Shown in pieces: positions 1 to 6,508 of a DNA stretch of 9,702 bases. The notes under the pieces were generated by a model. That model saw nothing but the letters and a program-made list of their open reading frames with translations, made no database searches and was not told the origin of the DNA. This stretch comes from an uncultured Bacteroidales bacterium (GTDB taxonomy: Bacteria > Bacteroidota > Bacteroidia > Bacteroidales > Muribaculaceae). The position numbers and the translations under genes were made by a program. The stretch's first letter is position 1; each line of letters opens with the position of its first letter. The DNA is taken from assembly GCA_947175585.1 (NCBI GenBank), contig CAMWNL010000028.1, forward strand, positions 1 through 9,702, read 5' to 3'.

Positions 1-402
1 ATGTTCAAATATATCGAAAACACCGATCCCATGAAGTCAAAACAGCTCGAAAAAGGCATACAGCAGCTTATGGACGAAGGTGTGGCTCAGCTGTTTGTCA
101 ATCAATTTAACGGTCGTAAGATTATCGGCACAGTCGGGCAGCTCCAGTTTGAAGTAATCCAGTATCGTCTGTTACATGAATATGGTGCGCAATGCCGTTG
201 GGAACCGATCTCCCTTTATAAGGCATGCTGGATAGAAAGTGATGATGCAGAAGCTCTCGCAGCCTTCAAACGTCGTAAGCACCAGTTTATGGCAGTCGAC
301 CGTGAAGGCCGCGACGTATTCCTCGCCGACTCAAATTATGTCCTTCAGATGGCTCAGTCAGATTTCCCCAAAATCCGCTTCCACTTTTCGAGCGAATTTT
401 AG
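1..402 (+). CDS. prfC: Peptide chain release factor 3 (RF3), C-terminal part only
   Basis: RF3 is a cytoplasmic translational GTPase that removes RF1/RF2 from the ribosome after peptide release. The reading frame is open from the first base, so the ATG at position 1 is internal and the GTPase domain lies outside the window. The 133 residues seen match the RF3 C-terminal domain: the DPMKSKQLEKGIQQLMDEG segment, then GTVGQLQFEVIQYRL, the YKACWIE segment, and an ending close to the usual RF3 C-terminus. RF3 is normally about 525 residues, so roughly the last quarter is present. The TAG stop at 400-402 shares bases with the stop of the convergent gene. It is a housekeeping gene with no evident functional tie to the neighbouring uptake operon. 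Confidence 0.95.
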   Translation: MFKYIENTDPMKSKQLEKGIQQLMDEGVAQLFVNQFNGRKIIGTVGQLQFEVIQYRLLHEYGAQCRWEPISLYKACWIESDDAEALAAFKRRKHQFMAVDREGRDVFLADSNYVLQMAQSDFPKIRFHFSSEF

Positions 403-938
403 TTGTGTAAAAGAGCACTTACGAGTACGAGATATTCCGGAAGCACTCCATTTTTACCCCATAGGAGTTTGATATTGAATAACTCAGACAGCGTGCGTTC
501 TATATCGAATCCGAAGGCTTCGAGCGAAGGACGCACTTTGTCGGGATGTCTGCAAGGCTCGCCACATTTGCGAGTGCACTGGGACTCAGGGCAATGTAAG
601 CACGTGCCGATATAGGCAAATGCCCGACCGCCTGTAGCTCGTTCCATTTCAAGCAGTTGCTTTTCTATACGGATTCTTTCCTGAAGGATAAATTGCTGTG
701 TGCGATCTATTGAAATATTCGTCTCTAACGGTGTAATCTTCGTGACCATCAGATGAGCATAGCGATATTGCCGTAAATAATCTTCCGTATCGAAATTAAA
801 AGGAGGACAACCCCAACTGTTATTGAAATTAGGACAAACTTTACATAATTCAATGAAACGGTCCGCGTCACGGAATTGTTTAATGTATTCATCAACAGTA
901 ATATCTGCAGTAAACTCCTCTATATTGTATTTTTCCAT
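399..938 (-). CDS. DUF2284 family predicted metal-binding (Fe-S type) protein
   Basis: This is a soluble 179-residue protein with eight cysteines in two groups. The N-terminal group is C32-x2-C35-x8-C44, followed by PPF. The C-terminal group is C113-x2-C116-x4-C121-x3-C125-x3-C129, followed by RHPDKVRPSLEAFGFD. This pattern, and the C-terminal GFD segment, match the DUF2284 family, predicted to bind metal, probably an iron-sulfur cluster. No biochemical role is established that I can name. The ATG lies 19 nt inside the end of the ATPase gene, so translation is probably coupled and the protein is the last member of the uptake operon. A link to corrinoid or cobalt chemistry is only a context inference. 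There is no signal peptide, so it is probably cytoplasmic. The stop (TAA on the - strand) overlaps the prfC stop. Confidence 0.85.
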   Translation of the reverse strand: MEKYNIEEFTADITVDEYIKQFRDADRFIELCKVCPNFNNSWGCPPFNFDTEDYLRQYRYAHLMVTKITPLETNISIDRTQQFILQERIRIEKQLLEMERATGGRAFAYIGTCLHCPESQCTRKCGEPCRHPDKVRPSLEAFGFDIERTLSELFNIKLLWGKNGVLPEYLVLVSALLHN

Positions 939-1651
939 TTATTCAGACTAAAGAGTTTCTCGATATATCCTGTTTCCTTCATTTCAGCGGAAGATGAGCA
1001 TATTAGTTCCGGTGAATTAATTAATGCTATATTATCAGTGAGCGACTGCGCTATGTCGAGTTCATGAGTAGAGAACAAAATGCACTTCCCCTGCTCATGA
1101 GCCAGTCGCGCGAGTAGTGTGCATAGCTCGTAGCGGTTAGGCATGTCAAGAAATGACGTCGGTTCGTCGAGCAATATTATAGGTGTGTCCTGAGCTAAAG
1201 CGCGTGCAATCATTATGCGTTGACATTCGCCGTCGCTCATAGTATCCATCGTTCGCTCGGCATAACTTTCCATCCCTACAGACCGAATGGCATCCATAAC
1301 AATTTGACGGTCGACGTCCTGCATACGGCCAATCCAGTTAGTATATGGGGCGCGCCCGATAGCAACCACATCCTCGCAGCGCATATTTGGAATCCGAGTT
1401 CGCTCGGTCGTAACAAACGCGAGAACTTTGGCGAGTCCGCCTGGAGAGAGCGAGCGGATATTCTTACCGTCAAGTATAATATCTCCCGAATAGTGTCTGT
1501 TCAGTCCGGCAATGGCTCTCATCAGTGTTGATTTGCCTGAGCCGTTACGTCCGATCAGTGCCGTCAGTTGGCCTTTTCTGAAAGTTGTGTTAACATCGTC
1601 GAGCAGGACCCGCGAGCCGTAGCCTATTGAAAAATCCTTGAATCTTATCAT
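920..1651 (-). CDS. btuD: ABC importer ATP-binding subunit, BtuD/FecE type
   Basis: This 243-residue ATPase powers import through the permease encoded immediately upstream. Visible motifs are Walker A GRNGSGKS (34-41), the signature MSDGE (138-142) in place of LSGGQ, Walker B IILLDE (158-163) with D162 and catalytic E163, the D-loop at SFLD (166-169), and the switch histidine H196 in FSTHELD. The position that usually holds the Q-loop glutamine appears to be T82 (FVTTERTRIP). Length and order fit the iron-siderophore/B12 importer ATPases. The start overlaps the permease stop as ATGA, and the 3' end overlaps the DUF2284 gene. Family alone cannot separate B12 from heme or siderophore import; the B12 call comes from the BtuG/BtuB-like genes upstream. 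Confidence 0.88.
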   Translation of the reverse strand: MIRFKDFSIGYGSRVLLDDVNTTFRKGQLTALIGRNGSGKSTLMRAIAGLNRHYSGDIILDGKNIRSLSPGGLAKVLAFVTTERTRIPNMRCEDVVAIGRAPYTNWIGRMQDVDRQIVMDAIRSVGMESYAERTMDTMSDGECQRIMIARALAQDTPIILLDEPTSFLDMPNRYELCTLLARLAHEQGKCILFSTHELDIAQSLTDNIALINSPELICSSSAEMKETGYIEKLFSLNKWKNTI

Positions 1652-2649
1652 GCGGTGACTGATTTATTGCGAAGCACCACCCACACCACTACAGGTATGC
1701 CGAGAAGTGCAGTGATAGCATTAACAGGCAGAGTGAATAACTTGGAAACGAGATCACAAAGCAACACGACTGAAGCTCCTGTAAGAACCGTTCCGGGTAT
1801 GAGTATGCGATGATCGCTGTTGTCAAAGAGCATCCGTGTGACGTGGGGCATCGCGAGTCCGATAAAGCCTATGGGGCCGCAGAAAGCTGGGACCGTGCCG
1901 GCAAGCAATGTCGTTGAGAGGAATAGGAGCCCTCGCGATTGCTTGATATTCAAGCCCATAGTGACGGCATATTCCTCGCCAAAGAGAAGCAGATTGAGCG
2001 GTTTGATGGTTATAACTGCTAAAGCAAGACCAATAATCACGGCTGGCACAAGAACATATAACTGCGAGACTGTCACATCGCCGAGTGATCCCATAGTCCA
2101 GATGACAAATGCCTTGAGCGACTCTTCCTTACTAAGATACTGAAGAATCTGCACTATAGCCCCGACTCCCGATGAAAACATCATGCCGAGAATCAGTATC
2201 ACCATAATATCCTTGATACGATGACCCACGGCCGCAATTACAATGAGTACAGCGGCAGCGCCAATCCATGCAGCCCCGGCAACACCGAGAGATGTGAATG
2301 AAGCTGACAATCCCAGAATAGGTGAGCCGAGGATGAAAACTGCCACACCGAGACTTGCACCCGAGCTTATGCCGAGGACGTATGGACCGGCAAGTGGATT
2401 TCGGAATAGTGTCTGCATCTGCAGACCGCTCACTGAAAGGGCTGCTCCTGCAAGCATAGCGACAATCGCTTTTATGAGTCGTATATTGAGTATTATTTTG
2501 GCGGTTGTCCGGGGACAATCTCCTCCGGTCAGAGCCGCCCACACATCCCGCAATGGCACAGGAACAGCCCCGACAGACAGATCCAGTATGAATAGGAAAA
2601 GCGTGATAGCGACGAGTACAGTGAAAATAAACGATGATCTTGTTCGCAT
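1648..2649 (-). CDS. btuC: ABC importer membrane permease, BtuC/FecCD type
   Basis: This 333-residue inner-membrane protein has many hydrophobic helices (about ten expected for the family) and should work as a homodimer forming the import channel. Family hallmarks are the segment GLQMQTLFRNPLAGP (75-89) followed by LGISSGASLG, the cytoplasmic coupling region around GEEYAVTMGLNI (224-235), and the C-terminal stretch CGPIGFIGLAMPHVTR (257-272). The usual RLPR-like motif before the second helix reads RLIK here (57-60), a mild deviation. The gene ends with a 4-nt ATGA overlap into the ATPase gene and starts 11 nt after the binding-protein stop. It should move the corrinoid delivered by the BtuF-like protein into the cytoplasm. 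Confidence 0.92.
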   Translation of the reverse strand: MRTRSSFIFTVLVAITLFLFILDLSVGAVPVPLRDVWAALTGGDCPRTTAKIILNIRLIKAIVAMLAGAALSVSGLQMQTLFRNPLAGPYVLGISSGASLGVAVFILGSPILGLSASFTSLGVAGAAWIGAAAVLIVIAAVGHRIKDIMVILILGMMFSSGVGAIVQILQYLSKEESLKAFVIWTMGSLGDVTVSQLYVLVPAVIIGLALAVITIKPLNLLLFGEEYAVTMGLNIKQSRGLLFLSTTLLAGTVPAFCGPIGFIGLAMPHVTRMLFDNSDHRILIPGTVLTGASVVLLCDLVSKLFTLPVNAITALLGIPVVVWVVLRNKSVTA

Positions 2650-2660
2650 TTCAGTGCCTG

Positions 2661-3803
2661 TTATTTCAGTTGTCTGTAATAAACAAAATCTTCTTCAACG
2701 AGTTCGGGATGGAAGATCTTAACCAGATCACGTAGGAGAATATCGGGATTGACCACACCTGATTCGTAATAATCGTTACCGCCGGCAGCGTTTGCCCTCA
2801 GAGTGTTGTTCCAAACGTAACCGTTACGGAAGCAGCGTGTGTCAGAAAACTTCGGACATAATGACCCGAGTTCTTCGAGAGTATTGGCTGTCCCAACATT
2901 GAGCCACATATCCGCCTCGGATGTGAGCTTATATGCTTCTTCAAGATCGATAGGCAGAGAGGCATTGCCGACATTCTTCTTATAAATATAATCACCACCG
3001 GCATCTTGGACAAGCGTGACCACATAGCTATCGGTTGACGGCATAAACCATGAGTCTCCGTATGGAGTGTTGAGCATCACTGAAGGAGCGTCGATCGCGC
3101 TATCGGCAACTTTCTTTTTCAGATTATTGTATCTGACAGGTATATCGGCAAAAGTCTGTTCACCGTCAGATCGTTTTCCGACAATCTCCGACAGAGCAAC
3201 CATCCACTCTGCTTTGCCGAGAGGCGACTCCTCAAGATAGTCACCGACGTACATAAAAGGTATAGCCAGTTCCTTGAGTTTTCCTTCCATTGAGCTTGCG
3301 CCGTTGATACCGTATAAAAGTACGATGTCAGGATCGAGTGAAAGTAGCAGTTCATAGTTGATATTACCTTCGTAACCTACGTCTCCGATCTTGTCACGGT
3401 TTGCTGTTATAACCGGATTGGAGATATAGTCAATACCTGAAACACCTACAACACAGCCGGTCTCTCCGATGGCATCGAGCATTGCTATATGGGTGGAAGA
3501 CATCGCTACAATGCGAGATGCATCACCTTCAAGAATCTGGCCGGTGAACCCATCGGGAGCAGACTCACCACCTCTTGCGATAAATAGCATCGAGGTGATG
3601 CTGTCAGCTCCTTGCCACGGATTAGTGACCGTAATGATTGAGCTTTCGTATCCGTCGGCACCTTTTATATCAAAGCCTGAGGCATATTCAGGAGTATATA
3701 TATGATTACTGAAATCATCGACAGAAGTTGTCGTTTTATCCTTACAAGCCGACAGCGAAATCAAGAGCAAACTAAGACTGAAGAGATATTTTTGTTTATG
3801 CAT
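2661..3803 (-). CDS. btuF: ABC importer substrate-binding lipoprotein, BtuF-like
   Basis: A 380-residue lipoprotein with a type II signal sequence ending in the lipobox LSAC, C20 being the lipid-bearing cysteine. From about residue 88 it resembles the class III periplasmic binding fold (Peripla_BP_2): SRIVAMSSTHIAMLDAIG, GVSGIDYISNP and LSLDPDIVLLYG in the first lobe, a long linking helix near 196-232, then a second lobe ending near 365. Residues 21-85 form an extra N-terminal segment typical of Bacteroidota members and absent from E. coli BtuF. It should sit on the periplasmic face and pass ligand from the receptor to BtuC/BtuD. It starts 34 nt after the receptor stop. The fold is shared by siderophore and heme binders, so ligand identity rests on the neighbouring genes. 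Confidence 0.85.
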   Translation of the reverse strand: MHKQKYLFSLSLLLISLSACKDKTTTSVDDFSNHIYTPEYASGFDIKGADGYESSIITVTNPWQGADSITSMLFIARGGESAPDGFTGQILEGDASRIVAMSSTHIAMLDAIGETGCVVGVSGIDYISNPVITANRDKIGDVGYEGNINYELLLSLDPDIVLLYGINGASSMEGKLKELAIPFMYVGDYLEESPLGKAEWMVALSEIVGKRSDGEQTFADIPVRYNNLKKKVADSAIDAPSVMLNTPYGDSWFMPSTDSYVVTLVQDAGGDYIYKKNVGNASLPIDLEEAYKLTSEADMWLNVGTANTLEELGSLCPKFSDTRCFRNGYVWNNTLRANAAGGNDYYESGVVNPDILLRDLVKIFHPELVEEDFVYYRQLK

Positions 3804-3837
3804 TATTCAACTATTCTTATTTGGTTTAGGGTTCTTT

Positions 3838-5931
3838 TTAATAATCATCTGATGCAGGCTTTGACTTTTTCTTTCCAAACTTTGGAGTAATGCCGACGAA
3901 TATTTCGAAATTTATGCCGGGCATCGGGCGTGACAACACTGAGAGGTAATCTTCATTAAAAAGATTATTCACAGCCAGTTTTATCTGCAAATCTACAGGT
4001 CTGAAGGTCAGTGAGCGTTCAAGAGAGACATTGCTCATATAATATTTAGGCAGATAGCCCGAAATGGTGTAATCGTTGCTTGACATGGTGAATCGTTCAG
4101 AGTAATAGGCCCATTTATAAAGGAAACTCCAGCTACGCCATGTCAGACGCCCCGTCAGCGACGCCGAGTGTTTCGGGACATAAGGCAATTGCTTCCCGAC
4201 AGACAGATCGGCCGGTGACATTTTCTCACCACAATTAATCGAAGGAGTCCACGAATATGAGCCGTTTAAATCCACTATCCACTCTTTTACAGGCTGAAAC
4301 GCTAAATTAAGTTTAGATTCTATACCATAAGCATGAACCTGCTTAACATTGCGCGGTGAGAAAAATCCTTTAGTTGTTGGCAACCAAATAATCCAGTCAT
4401 CGATATATGAATCAAACCATGTGACGTCACCACCTAATGCAAATGGCACAGGAGTGGAACCTTTGACATTGAAGCTCGCCCCCACATCGTAAATCCAACC
4501 GCTTTCACTCTTAAGATCGGGATTACCGCCGGGCATGAAATAGAGGTCGTTAAGCGTCGGGAATTTATGATTTTTCGATACTGAAGCCTTAACCATTAAG
4601 TTACCACGTCGTGAAATCAGACCGTCAATAAAAAATGCCGGAATAAGAGGTGCCCATCTGTCGCCGAACATTTCCTCTCTCATCACTAATGACAGACCTA
4701 TCGGTTTAACGGGTTGCCATTTCGCCGATAATGAGCCTGAGAGTTCTATACGCCCCATGTCATATCCGATTATGGCTCTGTCACCGTCCTGGAGCACCAC
4801 ATTTTTATCTTCAGACCTCACGAAATGCTGATGAGCTGATAAATTGGCAGTTAAATATATGTTAGATTTAGGAGAGAACTCACCTTCGGCCTGACCGTAA
4901 AATGTATTCACTTTACTGCGTGAGCGCGTCATCGTCACCCAATTATCGGCAGTCACCTCGCGGCGGTAATCATAAGCCATCCAAGTGTGGATATATCCGC
5001 CTCTCAGAGATGTCTTCCATGTTTCCCGCGAGTGATCCCATGATACGACGCTCCGCAATGTGTGCTCCCTCTGTCTGTTCTCGAAATCACGTTCGTCACC
5101 ATAATCGGTAGTAAGCATCGGGAGTTCGCGATTGGAATTTATCAGCCACGCATTAAGACCGAACCTATCACCTTTGAGCGTGTTATAGTAAACTTCCTGA
5201 AGCAGATGAAAATCTTTGTATGCACCGGAGCGATTACGTTCAGTCGGATGATACCGGCCTATGATATTTCTGTCATCATCATAGATATTCACCTTTTTGT
5301 CATGGTTGACATATTTATAATCATTGGGCGACGATGAGTATACGATGCGAGTTGAAGTCTGCCAATGATCATTACCGTAAGTAAACCGTCCAAACTCATC
5401 AAAGGTGTTGAAAGATCCGATGCCTTGCACATACTGCAACTTAACACCCCGTCCGGCATCGGGAGAAGTTCCGAGTCTGACAAGGCCGCCAAGTCCCCCA
5501 CCCGTTTCATTGACAGACGATGTGCCGTGAAGCAACGAGGCCTGGTCAATGAAATAAGATGGGATGGTCGAAAAATCAGTCATGCCTAACATCGGATTAT
5601 TGATGCGCATACCGTTCCAGGTCACCTGTGTATGGCTTGGCGATGTACCGCGGAAAGCTACTGTCGAAAGAGTTGCGCGTCCATAACTCTTTACAAAGAC
5701 TGACGAATTAAAAGTCAGTATATCAGCCATTGATAGAGCAATATTCTCTTTAAGAGCCAACGAATCAAATGCAGTCTTCTGCACACCAATCTCCTTCATG
5801 GGCCTCTTTCCCCAAACCACGAACTCACCTAAATTATACATTCTTTGGGATGACTGTGATAGTACGGTCGTTGCTTGCAACGACCCCAATAGAATCAACA
5901 ATATTATTATTTGAAACAATCTTCGCTCCAC
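3838..5931 (-). CDS. btuB: TonB-dependent outer-membrane receptor, BtuB-like
   Basis: A 697-residue receptor that should import corrinoid across the outer membrane using TonB energy. After the signal sequence comes a TonB-box-like stretch NLGEFVVWG (33-41). A plug domain follows (about 45-160), with MADILTFNSSVFVKSYG, TVAFRGTSPSHTQVTWNGM and TGGGLGGLVRLG. The beta-barrel ends in INFEIFVGITPKF plus a lysine-rich tail of twelve residues. It resembles the BtuB-type receptors that pair with BtuG in gut Bacteroides. The start is unusual: a stop codon (5935-5937) lies two codons upstream of GTG 5931, and the first in-frame ATG (5841, residue 31) would leave no signal peptide. I therefore take the GTG, which is inside the transposase gene; TTG 5919 is an alternative. 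The body of the gene is intact. Confidence 0.88.
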   Translation of the reverse strand: MERRLFQIIILLILLGSLQATTVLSQSSQRMYNLGEFVVWGKRPMKEIGVQKTAFDSLALKENIALSMADILTFNSSVFVKSYGRATLSTVAFRGTSPSHTQVTWNGMRINNPMLGMTDFSTIPSYFIDQASLLHGTSSVNETGGGLGGLVRLGTSPDAGRGVKLQYVQGIGSFNTFDEFGRFTYGNDHWQTSTRIVYSSSPNDYKYVNHDKKVNIYDDDRNIIGRYHPTERNRSGAYKDFHLLQEVYYNTLKGDRFGLNAWLINSNRELPMLTTDYGDERDFENRQREHTLRSVVSWDHSRETWKTSLRGGYIHTWMAYDYRREVTADNWVTMTRSRSKVNTFYGQAEGEFSPKSNIYLTANLSAHQHFVRSEDKNVVLQDGDRAIIGYDMGRIELSGSLSAKWQPVKPIGLSLVMREEMFGDRWAPLIPAFFIDGLISRRGNLMVKASVSKNHKFPTLNDLYFMPGGNPDLKSESGWIYDVGASFNVKGSTPVPFALGGDVTWFDSYIDDWIIWLPTTKGFFSPRNVKQVHAYGIESKLNLAFQPVKEWIVDLNGSYSWTPSINCGEKMSPADLSVGKQLPYVPKHSASLTGRLTWRSWSFLYKWAYYSERFTMSSNDYTISGYLPKYYMSNVSLERSLTFRPVDLQIKLAVNNLFNEDYLSVLSRPMPGINFEIFVGITPKFGKKKSKPASDDY
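5857..5931 (-). other. BtuB signal peptide coding segment, built on transposase-cassette DNA
   Basis: The 25 codons encode a convincing export signal: basic MERR, a hydrophobic core of mostly I and L, then a polar end with likely cleavage after V-L-S (residue 25). Residues 1-8 are read from the last 25 nt of the transposase gene in another frame. Residues 9-15 come from the spacer after its stop, and residues 16-22 (GSLQATT) come from the left REP-like hairpin. Sequence resembling the family's mature N-terminus starts only afterwards, near NLGEF. The overlap is seen directly; that the export signal came with the mobile element is inference. Confidence 0.6.
5861..5885 (+). repeat. REP-like hairpin, left copy (3' side of the transposase gene)
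   Basis: AGTAC (5861-5865) is followed by a perfect palindrome, GGTCGTTGC / TT / GCAACGACC (5866-5885): a 9-bp stem with a 2-nt loop. It is the inverted mate of the hairpin at 6469-6493, matching 23 of 25 bases, and the two differences are a paired G-C to C-G swap inside the stem. The short conserved block at the 5' foot of a hairpin resembles the GTAG-plus-hairpin design of REP sequences used by RAYT enzymes. This copy lies inside the btuB reading frame. There is no T-run after it, so it does not look like an intrinsic terminator. Confidence 0.88.
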
Positions 5932-6449
5932 GTCTTAACATTATTATCAACGTAATCAAAAATAGCTTTCGCTCGGACCTCATCAAAAATAATATGCTCG
6001 TGAAATCTGGGATTCCATAAGAATATCAGTCCGGTCTTTTTTGCATAACGACTCACTTCTGCTTTTAAATTCCCAATGAGTGCGGATAATCGGTTTCTAC
6101 TACTACCTTTAACAAGTGGTATTCGTTGAGTAAACGGAATTAATCCTTCCGAAGAATTCCCCGACCCAATTTTTATAATTAAATGCACATGATTTGGCAT
6201 AACCACCCAACGTAGTATCTCTACATCGTTATAATGCAAGGGAATATCGAGTATTGCCGTGGACATTTTCTGCCCTATGTCTGTATATTCCATCACGCCA
6301 TTGACTATTCGACCGAAATAATGAACTTTGTCAAGCGTTGAAAACGTTACAAAGAATGTCCCGATATTATAGTTATGCCAGTCTACACGAGCATATTTGC
6401 GTTCGTGAAAGGTTCCGTCTGATTCTATTTTTCTTCGTCCTAATTGCAT
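5907..6449 (-). CDS. REP-associated tyrosine transposase (RAYT, Y1/IS200-like HUH family)
   Basis: A 180-residue single-strand DNA transposase of the HUH type. The metal-binding H-x-H motif is in MPNHVHLIIKI (H87 and H89). A helix LIGNLKAEVSRYAKK follows, where Y135 is a candidate nucleophile, then the family segment WNPRFHEHII (145-154) and the usual ending W-x-x-D-x-F (174-179). I chose ATG 6449 because the frame upstream, to 6530, runs through the right hairpin and the end of the BtuG gene and shows no family sequence. The gene looks intact. It sits in the same orientation as the operon and overlaps the receptor start by 25 nt. RAYTs are usually single-copy genes bracketed by REP hairpins, as here. 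Whether it is still active cannot be judged. Confidence 0.9.
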   Translation of the reverse strand: MQLGRRKIESDGTFHERKYARVDWHNYNIGTFFVTFSTLDKVHYFGRIVNGVMEYTDIGQKMSTAILDIPLHYNDVEILRWVVMPNHVHLIIKIGSGNSSEGLIPFTQRIPLVKGSSRNRLSALIGNLKAEVSRYAKKTGLIFLWNPRFHEHIIFDEVRAKAIFDYVDNNVKTWSEDCFK

Positions 6450-6468
6450 AATACTTTCTTGAGTTGAG

Positions 6469-6493
6469 GGTCGTTCCAAGGAACGACCGTACT
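6469..6493 (-). repeat. REP-like hairpin, right copy (5' side of the transposase gene)
   Basis: On the + strand the perfect palindrome GGTCGTTCC / AA / GGAACGACC (6469-6488) is followed by GTACT (6489-6493). Read on the - strand, this is AGTAC then a 9-bp stem with a TT loop, the same layout as the left copy. It ends 15 nt after the BtuG stop (in transcription order, stop then hairpin) and its inner edge is 19 nt upstream of the transposase ATG. It has no T-run on either side. It could form a barrier or processing site in the operon transcript, but nothing in the sequence proves that. Confidence 0.88.
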
Positions 6494-6508
6494 CACACAG
6501 CCATAGAT

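Larger units (their letters stand above)
5861..6493 (-). mobile_element. REP-RAYT cassette with inverted hairpin ends
   Basis: The transposase gene is bracketed by two REP-like hairpins in inverted orientation with their AGTAC feet facing outward, giving a 633-bp unit. Weaker similarity continues outward on both sides (ATG-A/G-CTGTG), so the ends could be placed at about 5850 and 6504, with 31 of 36 bases matching in the extended inverted repeat. The unit fills the junction between the BtuG and BtuB genes, which are directly adjacent in related loci of gut Bacteroides. I see no clear target-site duplication, as expected for this enzyme class. Exact borders are uncertain without an empty site for comparison. 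Confidence 0.75.

Noticed and set aside
2132..2542. Long open frame overlapping the permease gene on the same strand
   Set aside because: It is an out-of-frame shadow of btuC with a composition unlike a real protein; the permease frame has clear family motifs.
920..3803. Assignment as a siderophore or heme importer
   Set aside because: The ABC components alone allow it, but the BtuG-like propeller, BtuB-like receptor and DUF4465 context favour corrinoid uptake; this remains an inference.
5839..5841. ATG at 5841 as the BtuB start
   Set aside because: It would remove the whole signal peptide and leave a receptor beginning just before the TonB-box-like segment, incompatible with outer-membrane export.
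5861..6493. The two hairpins as intrinsic terminators
   Set aside because: Neither stem is followed by a run of T in either transcription direction, and the paired, inverted arrangement fits REP elements better.
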